This document shows, piece by piece, positions 35,626 through 45,343 of a stretch of 64,000 nucleotides of DNA. Origin of the DNA: Chlamydiota bacterium (GTDB taxonomy: Bacteria > Chlamydiota > Chlamydiia > Chlamydiales > Rhabdochlamydiaceae); the NCBI GenBank assembly GCA_026398435.1, contig JAPLSW010000032.1, forward strand, positions 58,816 through 122,815. The letters are read 5' to 3'. Both the position numbers and the translations under genes were made by a program. Below the pieces are notes generated by a model. It saw only the letters and a program-made list of their open reading frames with translations, was not told the DNA's origin and made no database searches. Each line of letters starts with the position of its first letter. The first letter of the stretch is position 1.

Positions 35626-37398
35626 ATGCAGCATCTTTCCTCTTTTCGGGAACCAACATGGGTATATCCTGAGGTTGACCCTGAATGGGTAAAAACGATT
35701 ATTAAAGAATTCAACATTCATCCGGTAACTGCGCATATTTTAGCTTCTAGAGGTTTTACCTCTCTTGAATCGATCAACGAATACCTATATGCCAAGTTAC
35801 CAAATCTCCTCGACCCCAATCTTTTTCCTGATATGGAAAAAGCGGTAGAGCGTATTCTCGACGCACTTAAAGAAAAACAGAATATTTTAGTGTATGGAGA
35901 TAATGATGTAGATGGGATGACAGGCTGCGCTCTTCTTACCGAGTTTCTTCGTTATATTGGAGCTCAAGTTCATTTTTATGTGCCTAACCGGATCTCTCTG
36001 AATAAAAGTCTTATAGATGATGCTGTAGAATACGCTGTGCAAAACAATTGCAAACTCCTTATTACAGTTGATTGCGGGATCACGGCCGCCGATGAAATCG
36101 CGAATGCTGTTACTCAAGGCATTGATGTAATCATTACAGACCACCATGAACCAACGGCAAGACTTCCCCATTGCGTTGCAACACTCAATCCCAAACTCCT
36201 CAGCAGCACCTATCCAAATCGAGATCTTACTGGAGTTGGAGTTGCTTTTAAGCTCGCTCATGCTATCACAAATTGCTTAATTTCAAATGGTGAAATCAGC
36301 GCTACCAAAATCGATTTGAAAAGATATCTCGATTTAGTAGCTCTCGGAACCATCGCAGATATGGGCTCTTTGATGGGTGAAAATAGGATTCTTGTTAGAT
36401 ATGGACTAAAACAACTCAGAAAAACCAAAAGAATAGGGCTTAAAGAGCTGTTTAAAGTTTGTGATTTAAAACTTGGAGATATAACCCCTGTTGATATTGC
36501 CTCAAAAGTCGCGCCAAGACTCAATAGTTTAGGTCGCATAGCGGATCCAATTAAAGGTGTTGAGCTTATGCTCATACGTGATCCCATAGCCGCTGAACTT
36601 CTCGCCCAAGAATTAGACCTTAATAACAGTGAGCGTCAGAAGATCGAAAGAAAAGATTCTGAGGATGTTGAAGAGACTATCAGAAATAATCCTCAAGTAT
36701 TAGAAGGAAAAGCGATCGTCCTATCCTCTGATAAGTGGCATCCCGGAATCATCCCTATCATAACAGCAAGAATTGCCAAACAATACAATCGACCAACAAT
36801 ACTTATCGCTATTGAAAATGGCCTTGGCAAAGGCTCTATACGGACCATCCCGGAATTTCCCCTCCTTCCTCATTTAAAAAAGCTAGCCTCCATACTCGAG
36901 AATTTTGGGGGACATGATTTTGCAGCGGGACTTACCATAAAGCAAGAAAACATAGAGGAATTTACAAAAAAATTCTTAAAATCTGCTGATGAAGATTTAA
37001 AAGAGCAAGATATTCTATCTAAGCTCTATCTGAATGCAAAGATTAATTTTAAAGACCTCACATTTGATTTTATGGAGTCTTTTAGCCTGCTAGAGCCTTT
37101 TGGCAACGAGAACCCTCCACCAATATTATATTGTGATACAAAGCAAATTTGGCCGCCAAAAGTCGTTGGAAAAACTCATTTAAAGCTCTATTTAGAACAG
37201 AATGATCGATTGCTGGAAGGAATTGGATTTGGTATGGCGGAAAAGAGAAATAGGCTATGCAAAAAAAACTTAACCCTACACATTGCTTTTACACCTCACA
37301 TCAATAATTTTCTGAATAAATCAAGCATTCAATTACAAGTCAAAGACTTCAAAATTTTTGATCCGGAAAAAGAAGTAAAAGATCCTAGTAAGAAATAG
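35626..37398 (+). CDS. recJ: Single-stranded-DNA-specific exonuclease RecJ
   Basis: A 5'-3' exonuclease in recombination and repair, 590 residues. The DHH-family motifs are visible: GDNDVDGMTG (91-100), VDCGIT (148-153) and TDHHEP (171-176). The DHHA1 domain follows with FGGHDFAAGLT, then an OB-type C-terminus. I chose ATG at 35626 because AGGGAG lies six bases before it; a GTG at 35593 is in frame but has no site. The neighbour on the far side is euo, as in C. trachomatis (CT447-CT446). Confidence 0.95.
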   Translation: MQHLSSFREPTWVYPEVDPEWVKTIIKEFNIHPVTAHILASRGFTSLESINEYLYAKLPNLLDPNLFPDMEKAVERILDALKEKQNILVYGDNDVDGMTGCALLTEFLRYIGAQVHFYVPNRISLNKSLIDDAVEYAVQNNCKLLITVDCGITAADEIANAVTQGIDVIITDHHEPTARLPHCVATLNPKLLSSTYPNRDLTGVGVAFKLAHAITNCLISNGEISATKIDLKRYLDLVALGTIADMGSLMGENRILVRYGLKQLRKTKRIGLKELFKVCDLKLGDITPVDIASKVAPRLNSLGRIADPIKGVELMLIRDPIAAELLAQELDLNNSERQKIERKDSEDVEETIRNNPQVLEGKAIVLSSDKWHPGIIPIITARIAKQYNRPTILIAIENGLGKGSIRTIPEFPLLPHLKKLASILENFGGHDFAAGLTIKQENIEEFTKKFLKSADEDLKEQDILSKLYLNAKINFKDLTFDFMESFSLLEPFGNENPPPILYCDTKQIWPPKVVGKTHLKLYLEQNDRLLEGIGFGMAEKRNRLCKKNLTLHIAFTPHINNFLNKSSIQLQVKDFKIFDPEKEVKDPSKK

Positions 37399-37401
37399 AA
37401 A

Positions 37402-37426
37402 GTGCCATCTGCTTTACAGATGGCAC
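37402..37426. terminator. 10-bp hairpin between recJ and euo
   Basis: GTGCCATCTG (37402-37411) and CAGATGGCAC (37417-37426) pair perfectly around a five-base loop, three bases past the recJ stop. The minus-strand side is followed by TTTCTATTT. A second, weaker hairpin (about 37480-37502) sits just after the euo stop. Probably a bidirectional terminator for the convergent pair. Confidence 0.6.
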
Positions 37427-37510
37427 AGGAATTTCAACTCATGATTTTTATGAATATTATCTTAACATCCGCGAATAAATCCCGTTTTCTTGAGAAAAAG
37501 GGAGATAATA

Positions 37511-37966
37511 CTACATCGCCTCAAAATTCTGAGTTTTCTTAGTTAGATACGTTTCTTGGTATAACTTCACATCGCTTGTATGAACTACCCAAGCTGCGCC
37601 TCTGCGAGTAGCTTTAAGAAGGCCAACTCGAGTTGCATAGTATATTTTTTGGGCTGGTACATTGAGAATTTTAGCGACTTGGTTAACTGAAAAGAATCCT
37701 TTATGATTATCAAATAGAAGTTCTCCATCAAACATCGACTTTGTCCGAGAATACTTCTGCTTACGATAATTTTCTAGATCATCAATATCTATAGTCCAAC
37801 GTGTGGTGTCTTTATATGCTTTAAGCTTTTTTTGCTTAATTGCCACGTAGATAGCTTGACGAGTAACGTTATTAATTTTTGCAGCTTCAGTGATCGATAC
37901 AACCTTTTTATGACCTGGTTGTATATTTAGATCAGCCTCTGAGCTGTGAGTAATTTCATTTTCCAT
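37511..37966 (-). CDS. euo: EUO-like developmental transcription regulator
   Basis: A 151-residue DNA-binding protein with two excisionase/MerR-like winged-helix units: SITEAAKINNVTRQAIYVAI (24-43) with its wing ending at DIDDLENYRK, and FSVNQVAKILNVPAQKIYYA (92-111) ending at TSDVKLYQETY. EUO in Chlamydia is an early-expressed repressor of late genes during the developmental cycle. Its place beside recJ, on the opposite strand, matches CT446-CT447, which makes the identification firm. Chlamydia EUO is about 180 residues, so this form is shorter. It has a consensus promoter (38105-38133) and a long AT-rich 5' leader of about 130 bases. Confidence 0.85.
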   Translation of the reverse strand: MENEITHSSEADLNIQPGHKKVVSITEAAKINNVTRQAIYVAIKQKKLKAYKDTTRWTIDIDDLENYRKQKYSRTKSMFDGELLFDNHKGFFSVNQVAKILNVPAQKIYYATRVGLLKATRRGAAWVVHTSDVKLYQETYLTKKTQNFEAM

Positions 37967-38104
37967 ATTTCCTCCGATAAAATTATTAATCCAACCCCAC
38001 TTTCATCTATGGATTTTGCCGCAAGTGGGACAAAATTAATATTTTAAAAGCTGGTTTGCTTGTTTTTTTGTTTATTCTAAATATTTATCCTACTTTGATT
38101 ATTA

Positions 38105-38133
38105 ATTATGACATAAAAATGACTTGAAATCAA
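38105..38133 (-). promoter_or_regulatory. Promoter of euo
   Basis: On the minus strand TTGATT (38128-38133) and CATAAT (38105-38110) are 17 bases apart. The predicted transcript starts near 38098, leaving a leader of about 130 bases before the ATG. The surrounding AT-rich region also has to hold the divergent tsp promoter. Confidence 0.5.
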
Positions 38134-38263
38134 GAGTCTATTTACAATTTCTTTGCATAAAAACTTCAAATTTTTAATACTTCCGTCTTAATTCGGAATT
38201 CCCGTGGCTTTAAACGATTGATATACTATATGCTACGACTAAATAGGCACTCTAGGGGGAACT

Positions 38264-40201
38264 ATGTTTTTCAGGGTTTTTTTGACGCTTTTTTTATGTT
38301 TTTTCAGTCTTGGGCATGCAAAACCACCCTCCCTAACCCCCCGTGATACCAGGATTAAAGTAGAAGAAATTTTGCGAGCTCATGTTTCACATCAAAGCTT
38401 ATCGCCAGAAATCATAAAACGTTCTTTACAAAACTATTTGGATGAAGTTGACCCAGGAAAAACATACTTTATTCAAATTGAAATAGATAAATGGACAGAT
38501 CCAACAGAAGAGCTTTTAAATCAAACACTTACAGAAATCAGGCAAGAAAATTTCTCTGCCTACACTCAAATTCACACTTCTTTACTACAAGCCATCGAAA
38601 GAAGGGAAAGACTGGAAATCGAAATTGCGAGCCTCACTCCCCCATCCGATGTACAATCAACTGAGTTCAAAGACCTTAAGTGGGCAACCTCTGAAGAGCA
38701 ACTTAAAGACAGACTACTTAGAATCAAAGCCTTACAACTAAGTTCAGCTGAAAAACTCAATCAAGAAACTAAAGATCAATTTATACAACGCCTAAAAAAA
38801 AGAAGATTGAATCGTGAGGAGGAGCTTAAAGCCAGCTCAACTACTGAACGCAATCAACTTATTTTATCTTATACGCTTAAAGCCCTCAGCTCCTCACTCG
38901 ATTCACAAACAGCATATTTCACCCCTGCAGAAGCTAACCAGTTCATGATTCAGGTACAACAGCGTTTATTTGGCATTGGAGCTCAACTAAGGGACGACCT
39001 TAACGGCCTTACCATAGTAAGACTTCTTGAAGGGGGCCCAGCTCTGGTAGGCAATAAGCTCAAGCTATCAGATAAGATTATAGCAGTTGATCAAGAGCCC
39101 ATCATGGGTATGGAGATCACAGAAGCTGTGGAACTCATCCGAGGGCAGCAGGGAACCCCTGTTACCCTTACCGTCCTTAGAGAGATTGGTGAAGAGTCCT
39201 CTAAAAAAGAAGAGAAATTAGAAATCGATATCATTAGAGGGGAAGTCGTCCTTAAAGAGAGTCGCCTAGAATCCTCCTATATACCATTTGGTGATGGTGT
39301 AGTAGGTATTTTCCATCTATTCTCCTTTTACCAGGATAACAAAAGCTCTTCCGCTGCAGACCTTACCAAAGAAATTAACGCGCTGAAAGCAAGTAACAAC
39401 GTAAAAGGGATCATCCTGGACCTAAGGAACAATGCAGGAGGCCTTCTCGAACAAGCAGTGGCCGTTACCGGTCTTTTCATAGAAAAAGGGGTAGTAGTCT
39501 CCGTTAAGGACAACACTGGCGATACGAAGAAACTACGAAACGTAGAAAACAAAAAGCTATGGAATGGCCCCCTTATTGTTTTAACAAATCGGACTAGTGC
39601 TTCCGCCTCAGAAATTGTAGCTCAAACATTGCAAGACTATGGCAGGGCCATCATTGTTGGAGATGACCATACCTATGGAAAAGGGACATTCCAAACCTTT
39701 ACCCTAGAGTCAGCTCACTATGGCAAGGTCAATCCAAAAGGGGAATATAAAGTAACAAGAGGCAGATACTACACCGTATCCGGAAAAAGTCCTCAGCTTG
39801 TAGGAGTTAGCGCCGATATCGAGGTACCAGGAATTTTTTCTCAAATGGAAATTGGAGAAAAATTCTCTAAATTCCCTCTTGAAACTGATAACATTTCCTC
39901 AAGTTTTGAAGATGACCTTTCCGATGTCCCTTCCATTCACAGAAACCAAGTCATGCAACTATATAAATTTAATTTACAACAAATCTTAACAACCTATAAG
40001 CCCTACCTGGAAAATCTCAAGAAAAACTCTGGAATGCGAATAGAAGCTAGTAAAAATTACCAAAATTTTCTTAAGGAAGTTGCTAAAAAAGATTACTACA
40101 ACGACCAGGCAGAAGAATTTGGAATCAACGATTTGCAACTAGAAGAAACAGAAAATATCATGAAAGATTTGATCTTTATGACGGAGAAGTCAGCCGCGTA
40201 A
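38264..40201 (+). CDS. tsp: Tail-specific (C-terminal processing) protease
   Basis: An exported serine protease of 645 residues. A signal peptide (1-18, ending GHA) is followed by an N-terminal helical domain, a PDZ domain (about 225-320) and the S41 catalytic core. The catalytic pair is Ser447 in TSASASEIVAQ and Lys473 in TYGKGTF, with LDLRNNAGG (386-394) as the usual neighbour motif. It degrades proteins with unstructured C-termini in the periplasm. The C. trachomatis orthologue is CT441, from the same neighbourhood as gltX and euo. Confidence 0.95.
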   Translation: MFFRVFLTLFLCFFSLGHAKPPSLTPRDTRIKVEEILRAHVSHQSLSPEIIKRSLQNYLDEVDPGKTYFIQIEIDKWTDPTEELLNQTLTEIRQENFSAYTQIHTSLLQAIERRERLEIEIASLTPPSDVQSTEFKDLKWATSEEQLKDRLLRIKALQLSSAEKLNQETKDQFIQRLKKRRLNREEELKASSTTERNQLILSYTLKALSSSLDSQTAYFTPAEANQFMIQVQQRLFGIGAQLRDDLNGLTIVRLLEGGPALVGNKLKLSDKIIAVDQEPIMGMEITEAVELIRGQQGTPVTLTVLREIGEESSKKEEKLEIDIIRGEVVLKESRLESSYIPFGDGVVGIFHLFSFYQDNKSSSAADLTKEINALKASNNVKGIILDLRNNAGGLLEQAVAVTGLFIEKGVVVSVKDNTGDTKKLRNVENKKLWNGPLIVLTNRTSASASEIVAQTLQDYGRAIIVGDDHTYGKGTFQTFTLESAHYGKVNPKGEYKVTRGRYYTVSGKSPQLVGVSADIEVPGIFSQMEIGEKFSKFPLETDNISSSFEDDLSDVPSIHRNQVMQLYKFNLQQILTTYKPYLENLKKNSGMRIEASKNYQNFLKEVAKKDYYNDQAEEFGINDLQLEETENIMKDLIFMTEKSAA

Positions 40202-40296
40202 AACACTTGCTCTATTTAAAGATCAACATTCCCTCTTGAAAACTTTCAGCCAAAGCTTGAAAATAGCTAGCTAAAGACTTTTCAAAGGAACAAACA

Positions 40297-41799
40297 ATGA
40301 CCGTCCGAGTACGTATAGCTCCATCGCCGACTGGCGACCCCCATGTAGGCACAGCTTATATGGCTCTTTTCAACCTTATATTCGCTAAGCATTTTCAAGG
40401 GAAATTTATCCTAAGGATTGAAGATACCGATAGAACTAGGTCTAGACCGGAATATGAAACTAGCATATTTGAAGCTCTTAAATGGGCAGGGATTCATTGG
40501 GATGAGGGTCCAGATGTTGGAGGCCCTTTTGGTCCATATAGACAATCTGAACGTACGGAGCTCTATCGCAAATACTGCCAAATGCTCTTAGATAGTGGCA
40601 AAGCTTACAAGTGCTTTGCAACACCTGAAGAACTTTCCGAGATGCGTGAGATGGCATCAAAGCTCGGTCAGCGCGTTGGCTATGACAGAAGGTATAGGAA
40701 TTTAAGCTCTGAAGAAGTTCAGCGTAGAGAATCTGAAGGACAGCCCTTCGTCATTAGACTGAAAGTGCCACTTACAGGCGAGTGTGTTTACGAGGATGGA
40801 ATTAAGGGAAGAATCACAGCGCCCTGGGCTGATATTGACGACCAAGTTCTCATGAAGTCTGACGGATTCCCTACCTACCACCTTGCAAATGTTGTTGATG
40901 ACCATTTAATGGAAATTTCCCACGTCATTCGTGGTGATGAATGGATGAGTTCCACTCCAAAGCACATTCTCCTATATGAAAGCTTTGGCTGGAAACCTCC
41001 GGTATTTATGCATATGCCACTTCTGCTCGGAAAAGATGGAAAAAAACTCTCAAAAAGACGTAATCCTACCTCTATTTTCTACTACAGAGATAGCGGTTTT
41101 CTACCTGAAGCTTTTGTAAACTTTATGACTCTTATGGGCTATAGTATGCCGGGGGATAAAGAGATCTATTCTCTAGAAGAGATCATCAAAGAATTCGACC
41201 CTAAGCGTATTGGAGTATCAGGTGCCTTTTTTGATGTAAGCAAGTTAGAATGGCTGAATCAACAATACCTTATCCAAAATATCCCTGAAAACCAGCTTTG
41301 GGCAAGAATCAGAGAGTGGAGTTTTAATGAAGAGTTCATGGCAAAACTTATGCCTTTATGCCATACACGGATCAAAACATTTGGCGATTTCATGGATCTT
41401 TGTGGATTCTTCTTCATTAATAAAATCAACTACACCGAAGAGCTTCTTACCCCAAGTGGAGTAAATAAAGAAAAAGCTCCCTTGCTACTCCAAGCAATGA
41501 TATGGAGCATGGATGAGCAGGAAAACTGGAAAAAATCTGGAATCGAGAAAGCCTCTCATGATGTAGCAGAAATTTTTGGAGCGAACTTTAAAAAAGTTAT
41601 TATCCCTCTTCTTTACGGAACATTCACAGGAAAAAAACAAGGCCCACCTCTTTTTGACTCTGTGGAAATTTTAGGAAAAGATCGGACAAGAGCTCGTCTT
41701 TTAAATGCCATAGACTTTTTAGGAGGAATATCTAATAAAAAAATGGATATTCTTAACAAAGCTTGGACTAAAAAAGACTGTAAAGAATTGATGATCTAA
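40297..41799 (+). CDS. gltX: Glutamyl-tRNA synthetase
   Basis: Class I synthetase of 500 residues. The HIGH-type motif is in [18 protein letters not shown] (8-25), and the KMSKS-type motif is [24 protein letters not shown] is also conserved. In chlamydiae GltX usually also supplies mischarged Glu-tRNA-Gln to an amidotransferase; whether it does so here cannot be told from this window. It matches CT445. The convergent small lipoprotein gene ends four bases after its stop. Confidence 0.96.
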   Translation: MTVRVRIAPSPTGDPHVGTAYMALFNLIFAKHFQGKFILRIEDTDRTRSRPEYETSIFEALKWAGIHWDEGPDVGGPFGPYRQSERTELYRKYCQMLLDSGKAYKCFATPEELSEMREMASKLGQRVGYDRRYRNLSSEEVQRRESEGQPFVIRLKVPLTGECVYEDGIKGRITAPWADIDDQVLMKSDGFPTYHLANVVDDHLMEISHVIRGDEWMSSTPKHILLYESFGWKPPVFMHMPLLLGKDGKKLSKRRNPTSIFYYRDSGFLPEAFVNFMTLMGYSMPGDKEIYSLEEIIKEFDPKRIGVSGAFFDVSKLEWLNQQYLIQNIPENQLWARIREWSFNEEFMAKLMPLCHTRIKTFGDFMDLCGFFFINKINYTEELLTPSGVNKEKAPLLLQAMIWSMDEQENWKKSGIEKASHDVAEIFGANFKKVIIPLLYGTFTGKKQGPPLFDSVEILGKDRTRARLLNAIDFLGGISNKKMDILNKAWTKKDCKELMI

Positions 41800-41802
41800 G
41801 AT

Positions 41803-41943
41803 TTAGCGGGCTTCTTCCTCAGGGATAGAAGCCTCTTTTTCAACAGATTCTGAAATAATATATGTATGGTTATGCCCCCCTTGCTGCACACAAGATGTTA
41901 AGGAGGCCAAAGTAAGAAAAAGAAACCCTAATACTTCTCTCAT
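41803..41943 (-). CDS. Very small lipoprotein beside gltX
   Basis: A 46-residue protein with a signal peptide of 17 residues and lipobox LTSC, giving Cys18 as the lipid attachment site. The mature part is only 29 residues, starting CVQQGGHNHTY and ending in an acidic tail. The ribosome binding site is weak (AGGA 13 bases upstream). In C. trachomatis the gene beside gltX is omcA, a small cysteine-rich lipoprotein of the outer membrane. This one occupies the same position, but the lipobox Cys is its only cysteine. I infer a positional counterpart, not proven homology. Confidence 0.6.
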   Translation of the reverse strand: MREVLGFLFLTLASLTSCVQQGGHNHTYIISESVEKEASIPEEEAR

Positions 41944-42010
41944 AGAAAATCATTATTCCTGATATAATGCTTTATATATTACTATTAACAATTTTTTACA
42001 AAAGCTGTCC

Positions 42011-43189
42011 ATGATTATTTCGGAAAACTCTAAAGAACTGCAAACGAACACCTATTCTAAATCCACACCTTTTTTGGCAAAGATCAACCAAAAAAGGCGC
42101 TTGGCTCGTGATGGCTCTACCAAGCAGACATTTCATTTAGAACTCGATATAAAGAGCTCGGGAATTAAGTATAAGCCAGGAGACTCTATCGGAGTTCTCC
42201 CCAAAAATGATATTGCTCTTGTGCATGAGTACTTACAAGTACTAAATGCCTCAGGAGAAGAGTTTATCCTAGACAGCCGAAGTGGCGCTACCGTCTCTCT
42301 CAAAGATTTCCTAAGCTACAAAGCCAATCTTGCAAGGCTTCAATCTTCCTTTATTAAAACTATCCTAGAATATGAAAAGCTACCAGAAAAGAGAACGACC
42401 CTCGAAAACCTTCTGATTCCTGAGAATAAACCGCAGCTACTGCAGTATCTAGCAGAGCATGATCCTCTGCATGTACTCAAAGAATATCAATCCAAGGATA
42501 TCCCCTTACAACTCATTTGCTCTCACTTTGCCCCACTACTTCCCCGTTTTTACTCCATAAGCTCTTCACAAAAAGCCCATCCTGAAGAAATTCACCTTAC
42601 TATCGCTCTATTTACCTTTGCTCATGCAGGGCAACAAAAACGAGGAGTTGCTAGCCACTTCCTTTGTGAATTCGCTGAAGAAGTAGTCACTCATATTCCG
42701 ATCTATGTGCAACCCTCCCATAGCTTCCTGCTACCAGACGAACTAAATGCACCAATTATCATGGTAGGACCTGGAACCGGTGTCGCCCCCTTTAGAGCCT
42801 TCTTACAAGAAAGACAGGCCTCAGGATCTAGTGGAAAAAACTGGCTCTTTTTTGGCGAGAGAAATAAAAAGTCAGACTTCTTTTATGAAGAGTATTTTAC
42901 AGATCTTGAGCTCTCTCAAAAACTTCGCCTAGATCTCGCATTTTCTCGAGACCAGGAAGAAAAAATTTATGTGCAGGATAAGATGCTTGAATCCAGTAAA
43001 GACCTATGGATTTGGCTGCAAGAAGGCGCATACTTCTATATATGTGGTGATGCAGAGAGGATGGCCAAAGATGTGGACCTGGCACTCCTTCAAATTGCTC
43101 AAAAAGAAGGAGGCCTTTCAGAAGAAACCGCTAAGGCCTATCTCAAATCGCTAAAAACAGAAAAGCGCTACCGCGCAGACATCTATTAG
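42011..43189 (+). CDS. cysJ: CysJ-like FAD/NADPH reductase without flavodoxin domain
   Basis: A 392-residue flavoprotein of the sulfite reductase alpha / cytochrome P450 reductase type. FAD-binding RFYSI (179-183), GVASHFL (212-218) and NADPH-binding GPGTGVAPFRAFLQER (253-268) are present. The N-terminal FMN/flavodoxin domain of true CysJ is missing, and the sequence begins directly with the connecting FAD domain. Electrons must therefore go to a separate partner that is not visible here. C. trachomatis has a similar gene (CT435) next to ispF (CT434), and here too ispF is the convergent neighbour, overlapping by four bases. Confidence 0.85.
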   Translation: MIISENSKELQTNTYSKSTPFLAKINQKRRLARDGSTKQTFHLELDIKSSGIKYKPGDSIGVLPKNDIALVHEYLQVLNASGEEFILDSRSGATVSLKDFLSYKANLARLQSSFIKTILEYEKLPEKRTTLENLLIPENKPQLLQYLAEHDPLHVLKEYQSKDIPLQLICSHFAPLLPRFYSISSSQKAHPEEIHLTIALFTFAHAGQQKRGVASHFLCEFAEEVVTHIPIYVQPSHSFLLPDELNAPIIMVGPGTGVAPFRAFLQERQASGSSGKNWLFFGERNKKSDFFYEEYFTDLELSQKLRLDLAFSRDQEEKIYVQDKMLESSKDLWIWLQEGAYFYICGDAERMAKDVDLALLQIAQKEGGLSEETAKAYLKSLKTEKRYRADIY

Positions 43190-43716
43190 AGCTCTACTGT
43201 TGTTAGAATACAGAAGCACTGAAGACCATCTCCGCAACCGAAATCTGTAAGACCATCGCCTGATGTTGCTGTAAGACCTACCTGATCCACCTTGAGTCCC
43301 ATAACGTCTGCAATCTTTTGTCTCATTACGAGATTACTTTCCTGCAAACGGGGTCTTTTTGCTTCAATAGTTAAGGCAACATGCTGTATTCTTATCGATC
43401 CTAAGGTCTCAAGAGCTTCTTCTAAATACACCTGACTATCGGTAATTCCATCTTTACTACAAAGGTCTATGGCTATCCCCCCAAGAATGGGAACTCCTGT
43501 GATTGAGGTGATTGCGTTGCAGATTGAATGAAAAACAACATCCCCATCAGAATCCGCTGCAAGCCCTGGAGCTTCATCAAAAATAATCCCCGCAATAATA
43601 CAAGGCTTAGAAGAATCCATAGGGAGAAAACGATGACTATCTTGTCCTATTCCGACACGGACTTTTGGGAAGCTTTTTGCAAAATATTCTTTTAAATCTT
43701 CTTTGTTAGTAGGCAT
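43186..43716 (-). CDS. ispF: 2-C-methyl-D-erythritol 2,4-cyclodiphosphate synthase
   Basis: Fifth step of the non-mevalonate isoprenoid pathway. At 176 residues it has metal ligands Asp26 and His28 (GIGQDSHRF) and His63 (FHSICNAIT). The usual HSDGDV motif reads ADSDGDV. The first 20 residues are an extension relative to most IspF proteins. It feeds isoprenoid precursors to undecaprenyl synthesis (uppS in this window). Convergent with cysJ. Confidence 0.93.
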   Translation of the reverse strand: MPTNKEDLKEYFAKSFPKVRVGIGQDSHRFLPMDSSKPCIIAGIIFDEAPGLAADSDGDVVFHSICNAITSITGVPILGGIAIDLCSKDGITDSQVYLEEALETLGSIRIQHVALTIEAKRPRLQESNLVMRQKIADVMGLKVDQVGLTATSGDGLTDFGCGDGLQCFCILTTVEL

Positions 43717-44058
43717 AGCAGTCCTTTATTTTTTCCTGTTCGATAGAATACCAAAACTTCCTTTAAATTGGAGCAAGAATAACATCTGCGTAGCAAGAGC
43801 TCAAACAAACTTTTGACCGAAGGCGCAAATATTTAATTTTAAATCACTTCTAAATATAGCTTCCTGTTGAACTTCGCGCTTGAAAGACGAAATAATAACT
43901 CTTGCAATAAAAGAGATCGACAATAATAAAATATATTTTAACGGATGAAAAATAAATAATTTGGTATAACATTAAATTATAACAATAGCAATTAGATTTA
44001 AAAAATAATTGAATCCATAAAATACCCTAAAACTTAAAAATACAAGAGAGGATTGTTT
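43717..44058. other. AT-rich intergenic gap
   Basis: This 342-base gap separates divergent ispF and the ankyrin-like gene. I see no reading frame, RNA or clear repeat. The last 130 bases are very AT-rich. A TATAAC (43976-43981 region) could be a -10 element for the ankyrin-like gene, but it has no good -35 partner. Confidence 0.4.
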
Positions 44059-45294
44059 ATGACACCTATTTCCAATTTAACACACAGTTTTCATTTCAGT
44101 GATCTTGCATCTGCCACGGATGGATCTGCTACAATTATTGAAATCAAATCGAAATTAAGCGATAAGGCCGCTTTAGCTACTCTCTGTGTAGATCCTACCT
44201 TCTTTGCGGATACTATTCCCTATACATCTGAAGATCCACATCTGCTCGTTGAAGAAGATCGAAGAAACTGGACACAAATCAATGTATACCACGGTGATAC
44301 CTCTTGTCCAAAATATATACATGAAAAACGCCTTCAAGCTGCCGTACAACATGCACAAGCTCATCTAGGACGAGCTGTCATCGATTCTATCAAGTTTGAC
44401 ATCCCAAACCCGTATGGGCGTGTACAATTGAGCTCAGAAGAGAACGTGTCAGGGCTCCTTGAAACGGGAACTATTTTAAAAAAAGATCTAGGCGAAGCTG
44501 TTTGTAAAGCTACTCTTCACAGAAATATAGGGATCATAGTAGATCTCCTTAAGTATAACGAATCCATTCCAGAGACCGATCGAGGACAAGCTGTTCGTTA
44601 TGCAGCTATTAATCGCGATGCAGGGATTATAAAACTTATCCTTGCAAATGGATCCATTCCAAAAGAAGACAGACAAGCGGCTCTTTTAGAAGCCATTCAA
44701 AATTCCGATTTAGATAGCGTAAAACTGCTTATAACAGCCTGGACCGATCCCGGGGAAAAAGCTATCGATTATGCTACTCAGATCGAAAATCCAAAGATTT
44801 TAGAATTGTTTTTAGATAACTCACGAACGCCAGAAAGCCTTGCATGGAAGATTGCTAAATCTTCACTAAAGAATAATAATGAAAGCGCAATAAAATTACT
44901 ACTTAATCGGGGACTTTTGCGTAATGGCGATGGGCGTGAGGGATTAGAGATACATCCATTTATTGCATCTTTAGTTGATCTTTGCAAATCAGACGATGGC
45001 ATATATACACATAATCACATCCTAGAATTGTTTATAAATAGCGGACTTAAAACAGAATATCTAAACATTCATGTTATGAAGGCACTAAGGAACGATGATC
45101 GAGATACTGCATCATGGATCCTTTCTTTTCGAGGGGATGACTATTTACGGAAAAGCCGTGAAGAACGTATACAAGCATATAGAGAAGAAAATAGTCGAAT
45201 CAGAAAAAGAGCTCTATATGACGAAACCTTGCTCCCTACTCAACAAGATAGAGACTCGGCTCTTAACCCCTGGGGACTTAGGAAACCTGTTTAA
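44059..45294 (+). CDS. Ankyrin-like repeat protein, candidate effector
   Basis: A 411-residue soluble protein. From about residue 145 to 300 it has degenerate ankyrin-type helix pairs: LGEAVCKATLHRNIGIIVDLL, GQAVRYAAINRDAGIIKLIL and RQAALLEAIQNSDLDSVKLL, then weaker copies ending in ILELFINSG. The N-terminal 140 residues match nothing I know, and the C-terminus is charged. AGGA lies six bases before the ATG at 44059. No signal peptide is present. Ankyrin proteins of intracellular bacteria are often secreted into the host, so an effector role is plausible but inferred. It is flanked by AT-rich DNA and a perfect hairpin, with no operon partner. Confidence 0.75.
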   Translation: MTPISNLTHSFHFSDLASATDGSATIIEIKSKLSDKAALATLCVDPTFFADTIPYTSEDPHLLVEEDRRNWTQINVYHGDTSCPKYIHEKRLQAAVQHAQAHLGRAVIDSIKFDIPNPYGRVQLSSEENVSGLLETGTILKKDLGEAVCKATLHRNIGIIVDLLKYNESIPETDRGQAVRYAAINRDAGIIKLILANGSIPKEDRQAALLEAIQNSDLDSVKLLITAWTDPGEKAIDYATQIENPKILELFLDNSRTPESLAWKIAKSSLKNNNESAIKLLLNRGLLRNGDGREGLEIHPFIASLVDLCKSDDGIYTHNHILELFINSGLKTEYLNIHVMKALRNDDRDTASWILSFRGDDYLRKSREERIQAYREENSRIRKRALYDETLLPTQQDRDSALNPWGLRKPV

Positions 45295-45343
45295 ATTTAA
45301 GAGCTTTTAATAAATGCATCAAAAGAGACGAGCTCCTAGTTTA

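Noticed and set aside
37511..37966. The euo gene as a phage excisionase
   Set aside because: The two excisionase-like units fit EUO, and the recJ neighbourhood matches the chlamydial euo locus; no phage genes are near.
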